A DNA stretch of 64,000 nucleotides from Paenirhizobium naphthalenivorans (GTDB lineage Bacteria; Pseudomonadota; Alphaproteobacteria; Rhizobiales; Rhizobiaceae), in the NCBI RefSeq assembly GCF_007992095.1, contig NZ_BJZP01000018.1, positions 1 to 64,000 on the forward strand, read 5' to 3'. Positions 16,222 to 26,868 of the stretch are shown here, piece by piece. The notes beneath the pieces were generated by a model, which worked only from the letters and a program-made list of their open reading frames with translations, searched no databases and was not told the DNA's origin. Every line of letters starts with the position of its first letter. Positions within the stretch are counted from its first letter, which is position 1. A program made the position numbers and the translations under genes.

Positions 16222-17166
16222 CTAATCAAGGTTTTTGGCCGTTTTTGCAAGAGGGTGATGCGTCTGCACCAGCTCCCGCAGCCTTTCGTCGAGTACATGA
16301 GTATAGATTTGTGTCGTCGAAATGTCGCTGTGGCCCAACAGTTCCTGCACCACGCGCAGGTCCGCGCCATTTGCCAAAAGGTGGCTGGCGAAGGCGTGAC
16401 GCAGGACATGTGGCGATACGCTGGCGGGCGGCAGGCCGGCGCGAATCGCCAGATCCTTGAGGTCGCGAGCAAACACCTGTCGCGGCAGATGCCCCTCCTT
16501 GCTGGCGGCGGGAAACAGGAAGCTGCTCGGTTCGCGTTCGCCCCGCTCGTCCGTCATTGCGGTGCCGTAGCGGGCAAGCGCGTCAATCGAAGCCTTGGAC
16601 AGCGGCACCAGCCGTTCCTTATTGCCCTTGCCGCGAACCACCAGAAAGCGGCCCTCCTGGGTCAGCACCTTGGCGGGCAGGGAAACCAGTTCGCTCACCC
16701 GCATGCCGGTTGCATAGAGCAATTCGAGCAGGGCGAGCAGGCGCAGGCGTGACAGTCGGCCCGGACCTGGCCGGTTCGTTTCCTGTTCGGCCAGCGACAG
16801 CAGTTTGCCAACCTGCTCGACGCTGAGGAATTTCGGCAAGGGGCGGGCCTTCTTCGGGGAGTCGAGGGTCGCCGTGGGATCGTCGCCGCGCAGGCCCTCG
16901 GCATAAAGGAACTTGTAGAATTGCCGCATGGTGGAAAGATGCCGGGCCTGCGACGTCGGCTGGAAGCCGCGTCTGGCGAGGTCGGTGAGATAGGCCGACA
17001 GATCGCCGGTCTCCGCTGCGCCGAGGCTCACCTTGCGTTCATTCAGGAAGGAGAAGAGGTCGTCGAGGTCGCGCTCATAGGACGACAGCGTGTTGACGGC
17101 GGCGCCGCGCTCAGCACTCATCATCTCCAGGAAGGCCTCAATGCGGGCCTGGCTCAGGTCGGCCAA
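16222..17166 (-). CDS. xerD: tyrosine recombinase XerD
   Basis: 314 residues. N-terminal SAM-like core-binding domain (1-110) and a catalytic domain with R156, K180, H253, R256, H279 and nucleophile Y288, all in the right context ([46 protein letters not shown]). XerD acts with XerC at dif to resolve chromosome dimers. The start is TTG at 17166 with GAGGAGA eight bases upstream. Genomic context (accA, aroK) marks it as the chromosomal housekeeping copy, not an island integrase. Confidence 0.95.
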   Translation of the reverse strand: MADLSQARIEAFLEMMSAERGAAVNTLSSYERDLDDLFSFLNERKVSLGAAETGDLSAYLTDLARRGFQPTSQARHLSTMRQFYKFLYAEGLRGDDPTATLDSPKKARPLPKFLSVEQVGKLLSLAEQETNRPGPGRLSRLRLLALLELLYATGMRVSELVSLPAKVLTQEGRFLVVRGKGNKERLVPLSKASIDALARYGTAMTDERGEREPSSFLFPAASKEGHLPRQVFARDLKDLAIRAGLPPASVSPHVLRHAFASHLLANGADLRVVQELLGHSDISTTQIYTHVLDERLRELVQTHHPLAKTAKNLD

Positions 17167-17182
17167 GATTATCTCTCCTCGG

Positions 17183-17347
17183 TTACTGACCGGCGGGTTC
17201 CTCAGGCGGGTTGACCTGATCCGACGGAATCCGCACGGTTATCTCCCGCTCGTGCGGTTCGACGAAGACAACGAGCGACCACATGGTCAGATAGATCATC
17301 CCAGCGACCGTGGCGCAGAAGAAGAGAAAACGAAAGAGCGTCGGCAT
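17183..17347 (-). CDS. small single-pass membrane protein between xerD and aroK
   Basis: 54 residues from the ATG at 17347 (GGGAC upstream); an upstream reading to 17458 is unlikely because it runs into the aroK promoter side. One hydrophobic segment, about residues 4-28, then a polar tail with [12 protein letters not shown] and PPEEPAGQ. No family recognised. The stop is 16 bp before the xerD start on the same strand, so co-transcription is likely. Divergent from aroK. Confidence 0.6.
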   Translation of the reverse strand: MPTLFRFLFFCATVAGMIYLTMWSLVVFVEPHEREITVRIPSDQVNPPEEPAGQ

Positions 17348-17495
17348 CGTGATGTCCCGAAGACTGGGGCGGCGCCCCTTTGGGCCGGCGCCGAAGGCTT
17401 TGCAAGGCGTGATGCCATCGCATTCATTCCAGCGTATGGCTTGACGCTCGGCGCTCATTTGTCAATACCGTTGGGAAACGGATGCGAACAGGTCG

Positions 17496-18095
17496 ATGAA
17501 CGAAACCATATTTCCCGTTGCCCCGACATTGGGCGAACGCGCGCGGGCCGCGCTGGGACGGCGCAATCTCGTCTTCGTCGGACTGATGGGAGCGGGTAAG
17601 TCGGCGATCGGTCGCATGACCGCCTCTCAGCTTGGGCTCTCCTTCATCGATACCGACAATGAGATCGAGCGCGTCTCGCGCATGACCATCAGCGAGCTTT
17701 TCGCCGCCTATGGCGAAGAGGAGTTCCGGGCGCTTGAGACCAGGGTGATCAAGCGGCTGTTGCGCACCGGCCCGCGGGTCATCTCGACCGGTGGCGGTGC
17801 CTTCATCAATGACAAGACCCGCAAGCAGATCGAGCGGGGCGGCGTCTCGCTCTGGTTGAAGGCAGATCTCGATGTGCTGTGGGAGCGGGTCAACAAGCGT
17901 GATCATCGACCACTGCTCAAGACTGAAAATCCCCGGCAGACGCTGGAAAACCTGATGAACCAGCGCTATCCGGTCTATGCGCTTGCCGACATGACGATCC
18001 AGTCGCGCGACGAGCGCAAGGAGACGATCGTCAAGGAAGTGCTGGAAGCAGTCATCGAATACATGGGTAAAGGCAGCAGACATGAGCAAGACTGA
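17496..18095 (+). CDS. aroK: shikimate kinase
   Basis: 199 residues. Phosphorylates shikimate at O3 in the chorismate pathway. P-loop GLMGAGKSAIG at 29-39, shikimate-binding DTDNEIE near 52-58, and the GGG of STGGGAF. An N-terminal extension of about 20 residues is present, as in other rhizobial copies. The 3' end overlaps aroB by 14 bp: a two-gene shikimate operon. Confidence 0.97.
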   Translation: MNETIFPVAPTLGERARAALGRRNLVFVGLMGAGKSAIGRMTASQLGLSFIDTDNEIERVSRMTISELFAAYGEEEFRALETRVIKRLLRTGPRVISTGGGAFINDKTRKQIERGGVSLWLKADLDVLWERVNKRDHRPLLKTENPRQTLENLMNQRYPVYALADMTIQSRDERKETIVKEVLEAVIEYMGKGSRHEQD

Positions 18096-19209
18096 AACCG
18101 AAGAACGGCTGGTCCATGTGCCGCTCGGCGAGCGCGCCTACGATATTCTGATCGGTCCGGGTCTGATCGGTCGCGCCGGCGGCGAGATCTCTACCCGCAT
18201 CAAGGGCCGCAAGGCCGCGATCATCACCGACGAGAATGTCGGCGCGATCTATCTGGATCAGCTGATGGACAGTCTGCAGACCGATGGCATCGAAGCCGTG
18301 TCGCTGTCGTTGCCCCCGGGTGAGAAGACAAAGAGTTTCGATCATCTGACCAAAGTCTGCGATGTCCTGCTTGAGGCTCGAATCGAGCGCAACGACGCCG
18401 TGATCGCGCTTGGTGGCGGCGTGATTGGCGACCTGACCGGTTTTGCCGCCGGCATCGTGCGGCGTGGCGTGCGCTTCGTCCAGATCCCGACTTCGCTTCT
18501 GTCGCAGGTCGACAGCTCCGTCGGCGGCAAGACTGGGATCAATACCCGCCACGGCAAGAACCTTGTTGGGATCTTCAACCAGCCGGATCTGGTGCTCGCC
18601 GACACCGATGTCCTCAATTCGCTGAGCGAACGCGAATTCCGCGCCGGCTATGCCGAGGTTGCAAAGTACGGGCTGATCGACAAGCCGGACTTTTTCGCTT
18701 GGCTCGAGCGTAACTGGCAGGACGTCTTTTCTGGTGGTGCCGCACGGATAGAGGCAATCGCCACGAGCTGCCAAGCCAAGGCTGACGTGGTGGTCGCCGA
18801 CGAGCGCGAGAACGGTCGACGCGCGCTGCTCAATCTCGGCCATACCTTTGGTCATGCTCTGGAGGCGGCGACTGAATATGACAGCAAGCGCCTGGTCCAC
18901 GGCGAAGGTGTGGCGATCGGCATGGTGCTAGCCCATCGTTTCTCCAACCGGCTCAACCTGCTGGGCGTGGAAGATGTCGCCCGCGTCGAGGCGCATCTGA
19001 AGACCGTCGGTCTGCCGACCTCGATGGACCAGATCCCGGGTGAGTTGCCGTCAACCGGGTTTCTGATGGAGGCGATCGGTCAGGACAAGAAGGTCAAGGG
19101 CGGCAAGCTCACCTTTATCCTCACCCGTGGCATCGGCCAGTCCTTCGTCGCCGACGACGTACCGGCTTCGGAAGTCTTCGCCTTCCTGGAGGAAGTTCGG
19201 GGGGCATGA
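18082..19209 (+). CDS. aroB: 3-dehydroquinate synthase
   Basis: 375 residues. Converts DAHP to 3-dehydroquinate with NAD+ and a divalent metal. NAD-binding GGGVIGDLTGFAAG, the PTSLLSQVDSSVGGKTGIN block, and metal ligands within the AEVAKYGLI and LGHTFGHALE regions. Overlaps aroK upstream and the CorC-like gene downstream (ATGA), so three genes form one operon. Confidence 0.98.
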   Translation: MSKTETEERLVHVPLGERAYDILIGPGLIGRAGGEISTRIKGRKAAIITDENVGAIYLDQLMDSLQTDGIEAVSLSLPPGEKTKSFDHLTKVCDVLLEARIERNDAVIALGGGVIGDLTGFAAGIVRRGVRFVQIPTSLLSQVDSSVGGKTGINTRHGKNLVGIFNQPDLVLADTDVLNSLSEREFRAGYAEVAKYGLIDKPDFFAWLERNWQDVFSGGAARIEAIATSCQAKADVVVADERENGRRALLNLGHTFGHALEAATEYDSKRLVHGEGVAIGMVLAHRFSNRLNLLGVEDVARVEAHLKTVGLPTSMDQIPGELPSTGFLMEAIGQDKKVKGGKLTFILTRGIGQSFVADDVPASEVFAFLEEVRGA

Positions 19210-20513
19210 CGATGGAAAGCCTGCTCTCTGCGCTTGAGCAATACTGGCCGCTGATCCTGGCGATCGTGGCATTGATCGCTTCGTCTGCTTTTTTTTCCGG
19301 GTCTGAGACGGCTCTGACGGCAGCCTCACGTGCGCGCATGCATAGTCTGTCCAATCAGGGGGATGCGCGCGCCGTCCTGGTCAGTGAGCTGATCGAACGG
19401 CGCGACCGGCTGATCGGGGCGCTGCTGATCGGCAACAACCTCGTCAACATCCTCGCCTCGTCGTTGACGACGAGCCTGTTCCTCGGGCTTTTCGGCGACT
19501 CGGGCGTCGCAATCGCCACCTTGGTAATGACCGTTGTGCTGGTCATCTTCTCGGAAGTCCTGCCGAAGAGTTGGGCGATCTCCTCGCCTGACCGCTTCGC
19601 CCTGACTGTCGCCCCGTTCGTCCGGGCCTTTGTCGCGGTTGTCGGCCCCCTGTCTAGCCTGGTCAATTACATCGTTCGCGGCATGCTTGCCATCTTCGGG
19701 CTGTCTCTGTCGAAGGAGGCGCCGATGCTGTCGGCGCAGGAAGAATTGCGCGGCGCCGTCGATTTGCTCCATCGCGAGGGCTCGGTGGTCAAGGCTGACA
19801 GGGACAGGTTGGGCGGCGTGCTCGATCTCGGCGATCTCGAAGTCTCCGACATCATGATCCACCGGACGTCGATGCGGGCCATCAATGCCGACGACCCGCC
19901 GGAGGTGACTGTGCGGGCCGTGCTGGAAAGTCCGTTTACGCGCATGCCTCTGTGGCGCGGTTCGACCGACAACATCATCGGCGTGGTTCATGCCAAGGAT
20001 CTGTTGAGGGCGCTCGCTGAGCCCAATGTCGAGCCACGCAATCTCGATATCATCAAGATCGCCCAGAAGCCTTGGTTCGTGCCGGATACCACCAACCTGA
20101 AGGATCAGCTTGCGGCGTTTCTACGGAGGAAGGTGCATTTCGCTGTCGTGGTCGACGAATATGGCGAGGTGCAGGGGTTGGTGACGCTGGAGGATATTAT
20201 CGAGGAGATCGTCGGGGATATTTCCGACGAGCACGACCTCGAAATCCAGGGCGTGCGCCAGGAGGCCGATGGCTCGATCGTGGTCGATGGCGCTGTGCCG
20301 ATTCGCGACCTCAACCGCGCGCTCGATTGGAACCTGCCGGACGAGGAGGCGACGACGGTCGCCGGGCTGGTCATCCATGAGTCGAAGTCGATCCCGGAAG
20401 AGCGTCAGGCCTTCACCTTCTACGGCAAGCGCTTCATCGTGATGAAACGGGAGAAGAACCGCATTACCAAACTGCGCATCCGTCCTGCCGAGGAGGCCGA
20501 CAAACACGGTTAG
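19206..20513 (+). CDS. CNNM/CorC-type membrane protein with CBS pair (HlyC/CorC family)
   Basis: 435 residues: an N-terminal DUF21/CNNM transmembrane domain (about 1-180, three to four hydrophobic segments with FFSGSETALTAAS), a tandem CBS domain (about 200-330), and a C-terminal CorC_HlyC transporter-associated domain. Relatives are linked to Mg/Co efflux or ion sensing; the hemolysin label is historical. Translation is coupled to aroB by ATGA. This aroK-aroB-CorC order is typical of Rhizobiales. Confidence 0.93.
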   Translation: MTMESLLSALEQYWPLILAIVALIASSAFFSGSETALTAASRARMHSLSNQGDARAVLVSELIERRDRLIGALLIGNNLVNILASSLTTSLFLGLFGDSGVAIATLVMTVVLVIFSEVLPKSWAISSPDRFALTVAPFVRAFVAVVGPLSSLVNYIVRGMLAIFGLSLSKEAPMLSAQEELRGAVDLLHREGSVVKADRDRLGGVLDLGDLEVSDIMIHRTSMRAINADDPPEVTVRAVLESPFTRMPLWRGSTDNIIGVVHAKDLLRALAEPNVEPRNLDIIKIAQKPWFVPDTTNLKDQLAAFLRRKVHFAVVVDEYGEVQGLVTLEDIIEEIVGDISDEHDLEIQGVRQEADGSIVVDGAVPIRDLNRALDWNLPDEEATTVAGLVIHESKSIPEERQAFTFYGKRFIVMKREKNRITKLRIRPAEEADKHG

Positions 20514-20588
20514 GCCGCTTGCCTCGTTCAACAAGGCAGCGGTCATGAATCCTTCGGTGTCATGCAGGCACGCTCTTCGACAGCCGTC

Positions 20589-20870
20589 CTACCAGCGGGT
20601 TTCCTCGCCCGGTGCGGCAGGCTCGATCGCCAGCGCATGAAGGCCCTCATCCAGTTCTGGCTGCAACAGTTCGGTAATCGCCCGGTGGCGCGCGAGTCGT
20701 GTCATACCGGCGAAAGTCGCCGCGACGATTCGCACCCGCATGTGGGTTCCTTCAGCGCCTGCAAAACCAGCCTGGTGTCCGGCATGCTGGGCGCTTTCAT
20801 CGATGACGAAAAGGCGCTCGGGCGAAAACGCCTCGCGCAGTTTTGCCTCAATTCGCGTGCTTAGAGACAT
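20589..20870 (-). CDS. BolA-family protein
   Basis: 93 residues from the ATG at 20870, which has GAGGAAA upstream; a 10-residue longer reading is not supported. BolA fold with SFAGMTRLARHRAITELL-like helix (FAGMTRLARHRAI) and the H near the C-terminus of the loop. BolA proteins partner with monothiol glutaredoxins in Fe-S/iron regulation and can bind DNA. Divergent from the J-domain gene, 103 bp apart. Confidence 0.9.
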   Translation of the reverse strand: MSLSTRIEAKLREAFSPERLFVIDESAQHAGHQAGFAGAEGTHMRVRIVAATFAGMTRLARHRAITELLQPELDEGLHALAIEPAAPGEETRW

Positions 20871-20973
20871 GGATTTCCTCGCGCTTTGCCGTCCGGGCAA
20901 AGCCTCACAAAGCCCAGAACAATCCCATTTGTCAATTCTTGTTGTCGGATGCTGGAGGCACCATAATTACGAG

Positions 20974-21594
20974 ATGAAACTCGACTCAAAATACTTCGAT
21001 GGAATCCGCACGCGCCGCCGGCGCGAGCCGGAGGTGGAGAAAGCTTCGCCGACCTGCCAATGGGACGGCTGCGACAAGCCCGGTGTTCATCGCGCTCCCG
21101 TCGGCCGCAATGCCGAGGGGCAGTTCTTTTTGTTCTGCTTCGAGCACGTCAAGGAATACAACAAGGGCTACAATTACTTCTCCGGTCTGTCCGACACCGA
21201 GATCGCCCGGTATCAAAAGGAGGCGGTGACCGGCCATCGACCGACCTGGACGGTTGGCGTCAACAAGGCGGCCAAGGCCAGTCCACTGCAATCGACGGCG
21301 CGGTCAGGATCGGCGGCCTCGCAGGCTCGTGTGAAGGACCCCTTCGGATTCGTCAAACAGGGCGGGGGCAGTCGCGCCCAACCCCAGGCCCGCAAACTCA
21401 AGAGCCTTGAGGCCAAGGCGCTTGATACGTTGGGCCTTGCGGCGAATTGTAGCGCTCAGGAAATCAAGAGCCGCTACAAGGAGCTTGTAAAAAAACACCA
21501 TCCGGATGCAAATGGCGGAGACAGGGGCTCGGAAGAGCGTTTTCGTGCTGTCATTCAGGCGTATCAATTGTTAAAGCAGGCGGGTTTCTGTTAA
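20974..21594 (+). CDS. J-domain (DnaJ-like) protein
   Basis: 206 residues from the ATG at 20974. The N-terminal half contains a Cys/His-containing segment ([15 protein letters not shown]...FLFCFEHV) that may bind metal; the C-terminus (about 145-206) is a J domain with the HPD motif in [13 protein letters not shown]-terminal J domain is unlike canonical DnaJ, so it is a co-chaperone recruiting DnaK to a specific client. The gene precedes cobS in many Rhizobiales. Confidence 0.9.
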   Translation: MKLDSKYFDGIRTRRRREPEVEKASPTCQWDGCDKPGVHRAPVGRNAEGQFFLFCFEHVKEYNKGYNYFSGLSDTEIARYQKEAVTGHRPTWTVGVNKAAKASPLQSTARSGSAASQARVKDPFGFVKQGGGSRAQPQARKLKSLEAKALDTLGLAANCSAQEIKSRYKELVKKHHPDANGGDRGSEERFRAVIQAYQLLKQAGFC

Positions 21595-21655
21595 TCGAAG
21601 TGCTTGCAGCGCTATATTTGGAAGGCCGGTCGGTGGCGCCCGGCATGGAGACACG

Positions 21656-22648
21656 ATGAGCAAAATTGAACTGGATATTTCCAATCTCCCCGACACCACC
21701 GTATCTGTGCGCGAGGTTTTCGGCATCGACAGCGACTTGCGCGTCCCGGCCTATTCGAAGGGCGACGCCTATGTGCCTGATCTCGATCCGGACTATCTGT
21801 TCGACCGGGATACCACGCTGGCCATCCTCGCCGGCTTTGCCCATAACCGTCGCGTCATGGTCTCCGGCTTTCATGGTACCGGCAAGTCGACCCATATCGA
21901 GCAGGTGGCTGCGCGGCTGAACTGGCCTTGCGTGCGCGTCAACCTCGACAGTCATGTCAGCCGTATCGATCTCGTCGGCAAGGACGCCATCGTCCTGAAG
22001 GACGGCAAGCAGATCACTGAATTCAAGGACGGTATTCTGCCCTGGGCCTACCAGCATAACGTCGCTCTGGTTTTCGACGAATATGACGCGGGTCGCCCGG
22101 ATGTCATGTTCGTCATTCAGCGTGTGCTGGAATCCTCCGGCCGCCTGACGCTGCTCGACCAGAGCCGCGTCATCCGTCCTCACCCGGCTTTCCGCTTGTT
22201 TGCGACCGCCAACACCGTCGGCCTGGGTGACACGACCGGCCTTTACCACGGCACGCAGCAGATCAACCAGGCGCAGATGGACCGTTGGTCGATCGTCACG
22301 ACGCTCAACTATCTGCCGCATCAGAAGGAAGTCGACATCGTTCTCGCCAAGGTCAAGAGCTTCGCCAAGACCGAGCAGGGGCGCGACACCGTATCGCGTA
22401 TGGTCCGACTCGCGGACCTGACGCGTTCGGCCTTCGTCAACGGCGACCTGTCGACCGTGATGAGCCCGCGTACCGTCATTACCTGGGCGGAAAACGCCGA
22501 GATCTTTGGCGATGTCGCTTTCGCCTTCCGCGTTACCTTCCTCAATAAGTGCGATGAACTCGAGCGTACGCTGGTGGCCGAGCAGTATCAGCGGGCCTTC
22601 GGTGTTGAGCTAAAGGAGAGCGCTGCCAATATCGTGCTGAGCGCCTGA
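21656..22648 (+). CDS. cobS: cobaltochelatase subunit CobS
   Basis: 330 residues, MoxR-type AAA+ ATPase. Walker [14 protein letters not shown] near 76, Walker [13 protein letters not shown]. With CobT it forms the ring complex that drives CobN to insert cobalt into hydrogenobyrinic acid a,c-diamide (aerobic B12 pathway). cobT follows after 13 bp. Confidence 0.98.
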   Translation: MSKIELDISNLPDTTVSVREVFGIDSDLRVPAYSKGDAYVPDLDPDYLFDRDTTLAILAGFAHNRRVMVSGFHGTGKSTHIEQVAARLNWPCVRVNLDSHVSRIDLVGKDAIVLKDGKQITEFKDGILPWAYQHNVALVFDEYDAGRPDVMFVIQRVLESSGRLTLLDQSRVIRPHPAFRLFATANTVGLGDTTGLYHGTQQINQAQMDRWSIVTTLNYLPHQKEVDIVLAKVKSFAKTEQGRDTVSRMVRLADLTRSAFVNGDLSTVMSPRTVITWAENAEIFGDVAFAFRVTFLNKCDELERTLVAEQYQRAFGVELKESAANIVLSA

Positions 22649-22661
22649 GGGGGCGGATCGG

Positions 22662-24563
22662 ATGGCAGGTCGAGGCGACAATACGAGAGCGAAGCCCAGT
22701 GTTGGGGCTGATGTCGAGCCGCTTCGGCGGGCGATAACCGGTTGCGTGCGCTCGATTGCGGGGAGTCCCGACGTCGAGGTTGTGTTCGCCAACGAGCGAC
22801 CCGGCATCGCCGGTGAGCGGGTTCGGCTGCCGGAACTGTCGAAGAAGCCGACCGCGCATGAACTCGCGGTGACACGAGGCCTTGGTGATTCCATGGCTCT
22901 GCGCATTGCCTGTCACGACCAAAAGATCCATGCGGCCATGGCGCCGCAGGGTCAGGATGCGCGTCTGGTGTTCGATGCCGTCGAGCAGGCTCGTGTTGAA
23001 TCGATCGGTACGCTCAGGATGAGCGGGATGGGCGACAACATCAGCGCGATGAATGCGGAAAAATACGCCAAGGCGAATTTTTCCGGCATCAATCGCCAGG
23101 AGGACGCGCCGATCCAAGAGGCCGTCGCCATGCTGGTGCGCGAGAAGTTGACCGGCGAAAAACCGCCGGAATCGGCCGGCAAGGTGCTCGACCTCTGGCG
23201 CCCCTTCATCGAGGAAAAGGCTGGAGGTGATCTCGACACCCTCTCGTCTGCGATCAACGACCAGCAGGCCTTCGCCCGTGTGATCCGCCACATGCTCTCC
23301 GCCATGGAAATGGCCGAGGATGTGGGTGACGATACCGAGCAGAGCGACGAGGAAAGCTCGACCGACGAGGATCAACCGCGCTCCAACGAGGAGGATCAGG
23401 AGAGCGCCGAGGAGGAGGCCGGTTCCGAACAGGCCCCTGCCGAGGAGAGCGAAGCCTCTCAGGAGCAGATGGACGACGGCGAGATGGATGGCGCCGAGAT
23501 CTCTGACGACGACATGATGGAAGAGGGCGAGGAGGATAGCGAAACGCCCGGCGAAATGCGCCGTCCGGCAAGCCCGTTCGACGATTTCAACGAGAAGGTC
23601 GATTACAAGATCTTCACCCAGGAATTCGATGAGGTCGTCACCGCGGAAGAGCTCTGCGATGAGGCTGAGCTGGAGCGCTTGCGCGCTTTCCTCGATAAGC
23701 AGCTCGCCCATCTGCAAGGCGCGGTTGGACGGCTCGCCAACCGTATGCAGCGCCGCCTGATGGCGCAGCAGAACCGTTCCTGGGAGTTCGACCTGGAGGA
23801 GGGGTATCTCGATCCAGCGCGCCTGACGCGTCTGGTGATCGATCCCATGCAGCCCCTCTCGTTCAAGCGCGAGCGTGACACCAAGTTCCGCGACACGGTG
23901 GTGACGCTGGTTATCGACAATTCCGGTTCCATGCGCGGTCGCCCGATCACGGTCGCTGCCACCTGTGCCGACATTCTCGCTCGCACGCTGGAGCGTTGCG
24001 GCGTCAAGGTCGAGATCCTTGGCTTTACCACCAAGGCGTGGAAAGGTGGCCAGAGCCGCGAAAAGTGGCTGGCTGGTGGCAAGCCGCCGACGCCTGGCCG
24101 GCTCAACGACCTGCGCCACATCATTTATAAGTCGGCCGACGCGCCTTGGCGCCGCTCGCGCCGCAATCTCGGTCTGATGATGCGTGAGGGCCTGCTCAAG
24201 GAAAACATCGATGGTGAGGCCTTGATGTGGGCGCATAGCCGTCTGTCGGCCCGCCCCGAGCAGCGCAAGATCCTGATGATGATCTCGGACGGCGCGCCGG
24301 TTGATGATTCGACGCTTTCAGTCAATCCGGGCAATTATCTTGAGCGGCACCTGCGTGCTGTGATCGAGCAGATTGAGATGCGTTCGTCCGTCGAGCTCTT
24401 GGCGATCGGCATCGGACACGATGTGACGCGCTATTATCGCAAGGCCGTGACCATCGTTGACGCTGACGAACTGGCGGGGGCGATGACCGAGCAGCTTGCG
24501 GCTTTGTTCGAGGATCAGGCGGCCACCGGCAAGCGCGGCGGTCGTGGACGCCGCGCAGGCTGA
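22662..24563 (+). CDS. cobT: cobaltochelatase subunit CobT
   Basis: 633 residues. N-terminal CobT domain (1-210), a long Glu/Asp-rich linker (about 215-300), and a C-terminal vWA domain with [17 protein letters not shown] near 420. Partner of CobS in the ATP-dependent Co chelatase. Same strand, 13 bp after cobS. The acidic linker creates a long meaningless open reading on the other strand. Confidence 0.98.
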   Translation: MAGRGDNTRAKPSVGADVEPLRRAITGCVRSIAGSPDVEVVFANERPGIAGERVRLPELSKKPTAHELAVTRGLGDSMALRIACHDQKIHAAMAPQGQDARLVFDAVEQARVESIGTLRMSGMGDNISAMNAEKYAKANFSGINRQEDAPIQEAVAMLVREKLTGEKPPESAGKVLDLWRPFIEEKAGGDLDTLSSAINDQQAFARVIRHMLSAMEMAEDVGDDTEQSDEESSTDEDQPRSNEEDQESAEEEAGSEQAPAEESEASQEQMDDGEMDGAEISDDDMMEEGEEDSETPGEMRRPASPFDDFNEKVDYKIFTQEFDEVVTAEELCDEAELERLRAFLDKQLAHLQGAVGRLANRMQRRLMAQQNRSWEFDLEEGYLDPARLTRLVIDPMQPLSFKRERDTKFRDTVVTLVIDNSGSMRGRPITVAATCADILARTLERCGVKVEILGFTTKAWKGGQSREKWLAGGKPPTPGRLNDLRHIIYKSADAPWRRSRRNLGLMMREGLLKENIDGEALMWAHSRLSARPEQRKILMMISDGAPVDDSTLSVNPGNYLERHLRAVIEQIEMRSSVELLAIGIGHDVTRYYRKAVTIVDADELAGAMTEQLAALFEDQAATGKRGGRGRRAG

Positions 24564-24582
24564 CAGTCAGGGTTCGGGGCCA

Positions 24583-25008
24583 TCAGGCTTCGGCGCCGGC
24601 TTGGTTAGGTTCTGCCGTGTCGGCAGACGTAGCGCCCTTGTCGATGCCTAGCAGGCTCTTGATGCGTTCGGCGATTTCCTCCTCGATGGCCTTGCGGGCC
24701 TCGGGGTCCATGGCCGCCAGTGATTCCTCGGTCAGGCCATTGTCCTCAAGATATTTCGCGCGGATCATTTCGGCGACGTCCATGTGGGCCCATTTGGAAA
24801 ATTCCGCGAGCAAGTCCTTGGCGCTCGTGCGCTCTTCCTTGTCGATCGACGTGTCGTAGGAGACTGTATTTTCGTCTTCAAGCGAGAAGGTCGAGCCCCC
24901 GCCATAGGACAGTAGGGCTTGAGAAAAGCCATCGTCTGCTGCCATGTTCCCCCGGCCTGAACGGCCTGACGGGGACACATATTGTATGTCATTAGAAATG
25001 CCGATCAT
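24583..25008 (-). CDS. hypothetical protein, 141 residues
   Basis: The ATG at 25008 has GAGGAG six to seven bases upstream, a much better start than the longer reading, which runs antisense through the neighbour gene. The N-terminal 40 residues are Gly/Ser-rich; the C-terminal half is acidic and helical with a DPEARKAIEEEIAERIKSLLG stretch predicted to be an amphipathic helix. No family recognised. It converges on cobT and is divergent from the phytase-like gene. Confidence 0.7.
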   Translation of the reverse strand: MIGISNDIQYVSPSGRSGRGNMAADDGFSQALLSYGGGSTFSLEDENTVSYDTSIDKEERTSAKDLLAEFSKWAHMDVAEMIRAKYLEDNGLTEESLAAMDPEARKAIEEEIAERIKSLLGIDKGATSADTAEPNQAGAEA

Positions 25009-25179
25009 TCGGGGCTCCTCAGTACTTCTTTTCAAGGCAATGCCGACAGTCTGCATGCGGAGCTTGCGTCGGACTTGGCGCCGACCGGGTCGAGACTTCC
25101 GCTCGGCGAGCAGTTTGCCCTGCGGTTTGATCATGGCATAAGGGGCAACTGGCTCTTCCGATAATTCAAGGTCAAGAAA

Positions 25180-26193
25180 TTGCGTTCCTGCTTCTTCCTC
25201 GTCGTGCTGTGTGGCCTGGCCGCCGGAATTTTGTCGCCGGATCGCGCCCAGGCTGAGATGGTCTCTGTCCCGGCGCCTGTCACGGCCAACGCAATCCCAG
25301 CCTTTCACCCGGGGTCGTCTGAAACCCGGTTCGGTGGGTTGGAGTTTCTCGGCGGACTGGAGCTCTCCTCCTCCGAGCCTCTGTTCGGCGCCTGGTCGGC
25401 CATTCGTATTTTGCCGGACGGCGAACACTTTCTCGGCGTGCTCGACACCGGGCACTGGCTTTCGGGCAGGATCACCCGGGATGCGCAAGGCAGGCTCTCG
25501 GGTCTCGCCGATGTTGAGATCGCCGCGATGCTTGATGTCGATGGACGTGGAGATCAGCGCAAGCGTGATGTCGATGCCGAGAGCCTGGCGATCCGCGGCG
25601 AAGATGTGCTCGTCGGCTACGAACAGCGCCATCGCGTAACCGGTTACCGGCCGCTATCGGCGATCGAGACTGCGCGGCCGTTCCGCATGTCTTTCCCCTT
25701 GCCGTTTCCCGTCAGCGAACTGCGCAACAATGGCGGACTAGAAACCCTGGCGGTTTCACCGGAGGAAAGCCCGCTCCGGGGGGCGGTGGTCACGGTGGCG
25801 GAAAAGAGCGTCGACGGAAATGGCAACCTGTTCGCCGGTATTCTCGATGGCCCGTTGCAGGGGGCGTTCCGGGTGGTGGCCCGCGACGGCTTTGACGTCA
25901 CTGACGGCGATTTCTTACCCGATGGCGACCTGTTGTTGCTCGAGCGTCGGTTCACCTTCGCTAGCGGCGTCGGGCTGCGTATTCGCCGGATCGACGGTGC
26001 GAGCATCAGGCCGGGCGCTGTGGTTGATGGGGAGATCATCCTTCAGGCAGGGATGGTTGAGGAGATCGACAATATGGAGGGGCTGGATGTTGTGACCGGC
26101 GCTGACGGCTCGACCCGGCTAATCCTCGTGTCGGATGACAATCACTCGATCCTGCAGCGGACCCTGATGCTGGAATTCCGGCTCGTCGACTGA
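25180..26193 (+). CDS. exported esterase-like protein of the phytase-like family
   Basis: 337 residues with a signal peptide (1-25, ending DRAQA). The mature part fits the 'esterase-like activity of phytase' beta-propeller family: GGLEFLGGLELSS, SAIRILPDGEHFLGVLDTG, GLETLAVSPE, MEGLDVV. Many members are periplasmic and poorly characterised. The start is TTG at 25180, judged from the signal peptide; no ATG lies in frame nearby. Confidence 0.75.
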   Translation: MRSCFFLVVLCGLAAGILSPDRAQAEMVSVPAPVTANAIPAFHPGSSETRFGGLEFLGGLELSSSEPLFGAWSAIRILPDGEHFLGVLDTGHWLSGRITRDAQGRLSGLADVEIAAMLDVDGRGDQRKRDVDAESLAIRGEDVLVGYEQRHRVTGYRPLSAIETARPFRMSFPLPFPVSELRNNGGLETLAVSPEESPLRGAVVTVAEKSVDGNGNLFAGILDGPLQGAFRVVARDGFDVTDGDFLPDGDLLLLERRFTFASGVGLRIRRIDGASIRPGAVVDGEIILQAGMVEEIDNMEGLDVVTGADGSTRLILVSDDNHSILQRTLMLEFRLVD

Positions 26194-26220
26194 GAAAACG
26201 GCGGCGAGCCGGCAGAGTTG

Positions 26221-26868
26221 TCAGCGCGTGGCAGGTGCCGGCACAACGGCCGGCATCGGCCGCAGCACGCTCATCAGCGCGCCATAGGGCAGGAGCATCA
26301 CCACGCCGACCAGCATCTTGACGCTGAAATCTCCGATCGCCCAGGAGGTCCAACGCGGCGCATCGGTCGCGAGAATTCCGAGGATCGGGGCCCATTCAAT
26401 GGCGAAGTCGTCGTTCGGGCCAATCATGGTGAAGATCGGGGCGAAGGCCAGCGAGAAGAAGATCACGGTGTCGAGAACCGAACCGAAGACCGAGCCAAGT
26501 AGGGGAGCCTTCCACCAGGATAGACGGCGCAGACGGTTGAATACCGTGATGTCGAGCAATTGACCGGCCAGATAGGCTGAGCCGGAGGCGACGGCGATAC
26601 GCGGTGAGGAGGTCACGAAGGATAGAGCGACGCCGACGACGAAGCCGATGAACACGACCTTTCGGGCGGTCCGCGGGCCGAACTGGCGATTGGTGAGGTC
26701 GGTGACCAGGAAGGCGATAGGATAGGTGAAGGCGCCGTAGGTCAGGAGATCGCCGAGGGCGATGCCGGCCAGTTGCCCCGAGAGCGGGTACTGCACGAGG
26801 ACGTTCGAGGCGACCACGATGGCCGTCATGAGCAGGCTGTAGGCGAGGATATAGCGCATGTTCAGCAT
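26221..26868 (-). CDS. queuosine precursor transporter (YhhQ/VUT family)
   Basis: 215 residues with about six hydrophobic segments and the family pattern YPIAFLVTDLTNRQFGPRTARKVVF. YhhQ imports 7-deazaguanine precursors for queuosine in tRNA. Lies downstream of rpmB on the same strand, behind a strong terminator, so it probably has its own promoter in 26869-26910. Confidence 0.92.
   Translation of the reverse strand: MLNMRYILAYSLLMTAIVVASNVLVQYPLSGQLAGIALGDLLTYGAFTYPIAFLVTDLTNRQFGPRTARKVVFIGFVVGVALSFVTSSPRIAVASGSAYLAGQLLDITVFNRLRRLSWWKAPLLGSVFGSVLDTVIFFSLAFAPIFTMIGPNDDFAIEWAPILGILATDAPRWTSWAIGDFSVKMLVGVVMLLPYGALMSVLRPMPAVVPAPATR

Noticed and set aside
16222..17166. Tyrosine recombinase as the integrase of the accessory block
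   Set aside because: It is the chromosomal XerD in its usual place between accA and aroK, 6.5 kb from the tRNA and beyond several core genes.
22542..24236. 564-codon open frame on the - strand across cobT
   Set aside because: Antisense shadow caused by the Glu/Asp-rich, GC-rich cobT codons; low-complexity product and no ribosome-binding site.
21656..24563. MoxR-AAA plus vWA pair as a defence-type chaperone system
   Set aside because: Length, the acidic linker of the second protein and sequence signatures identify CobS and CobT, the cobalt chelatase subunits.
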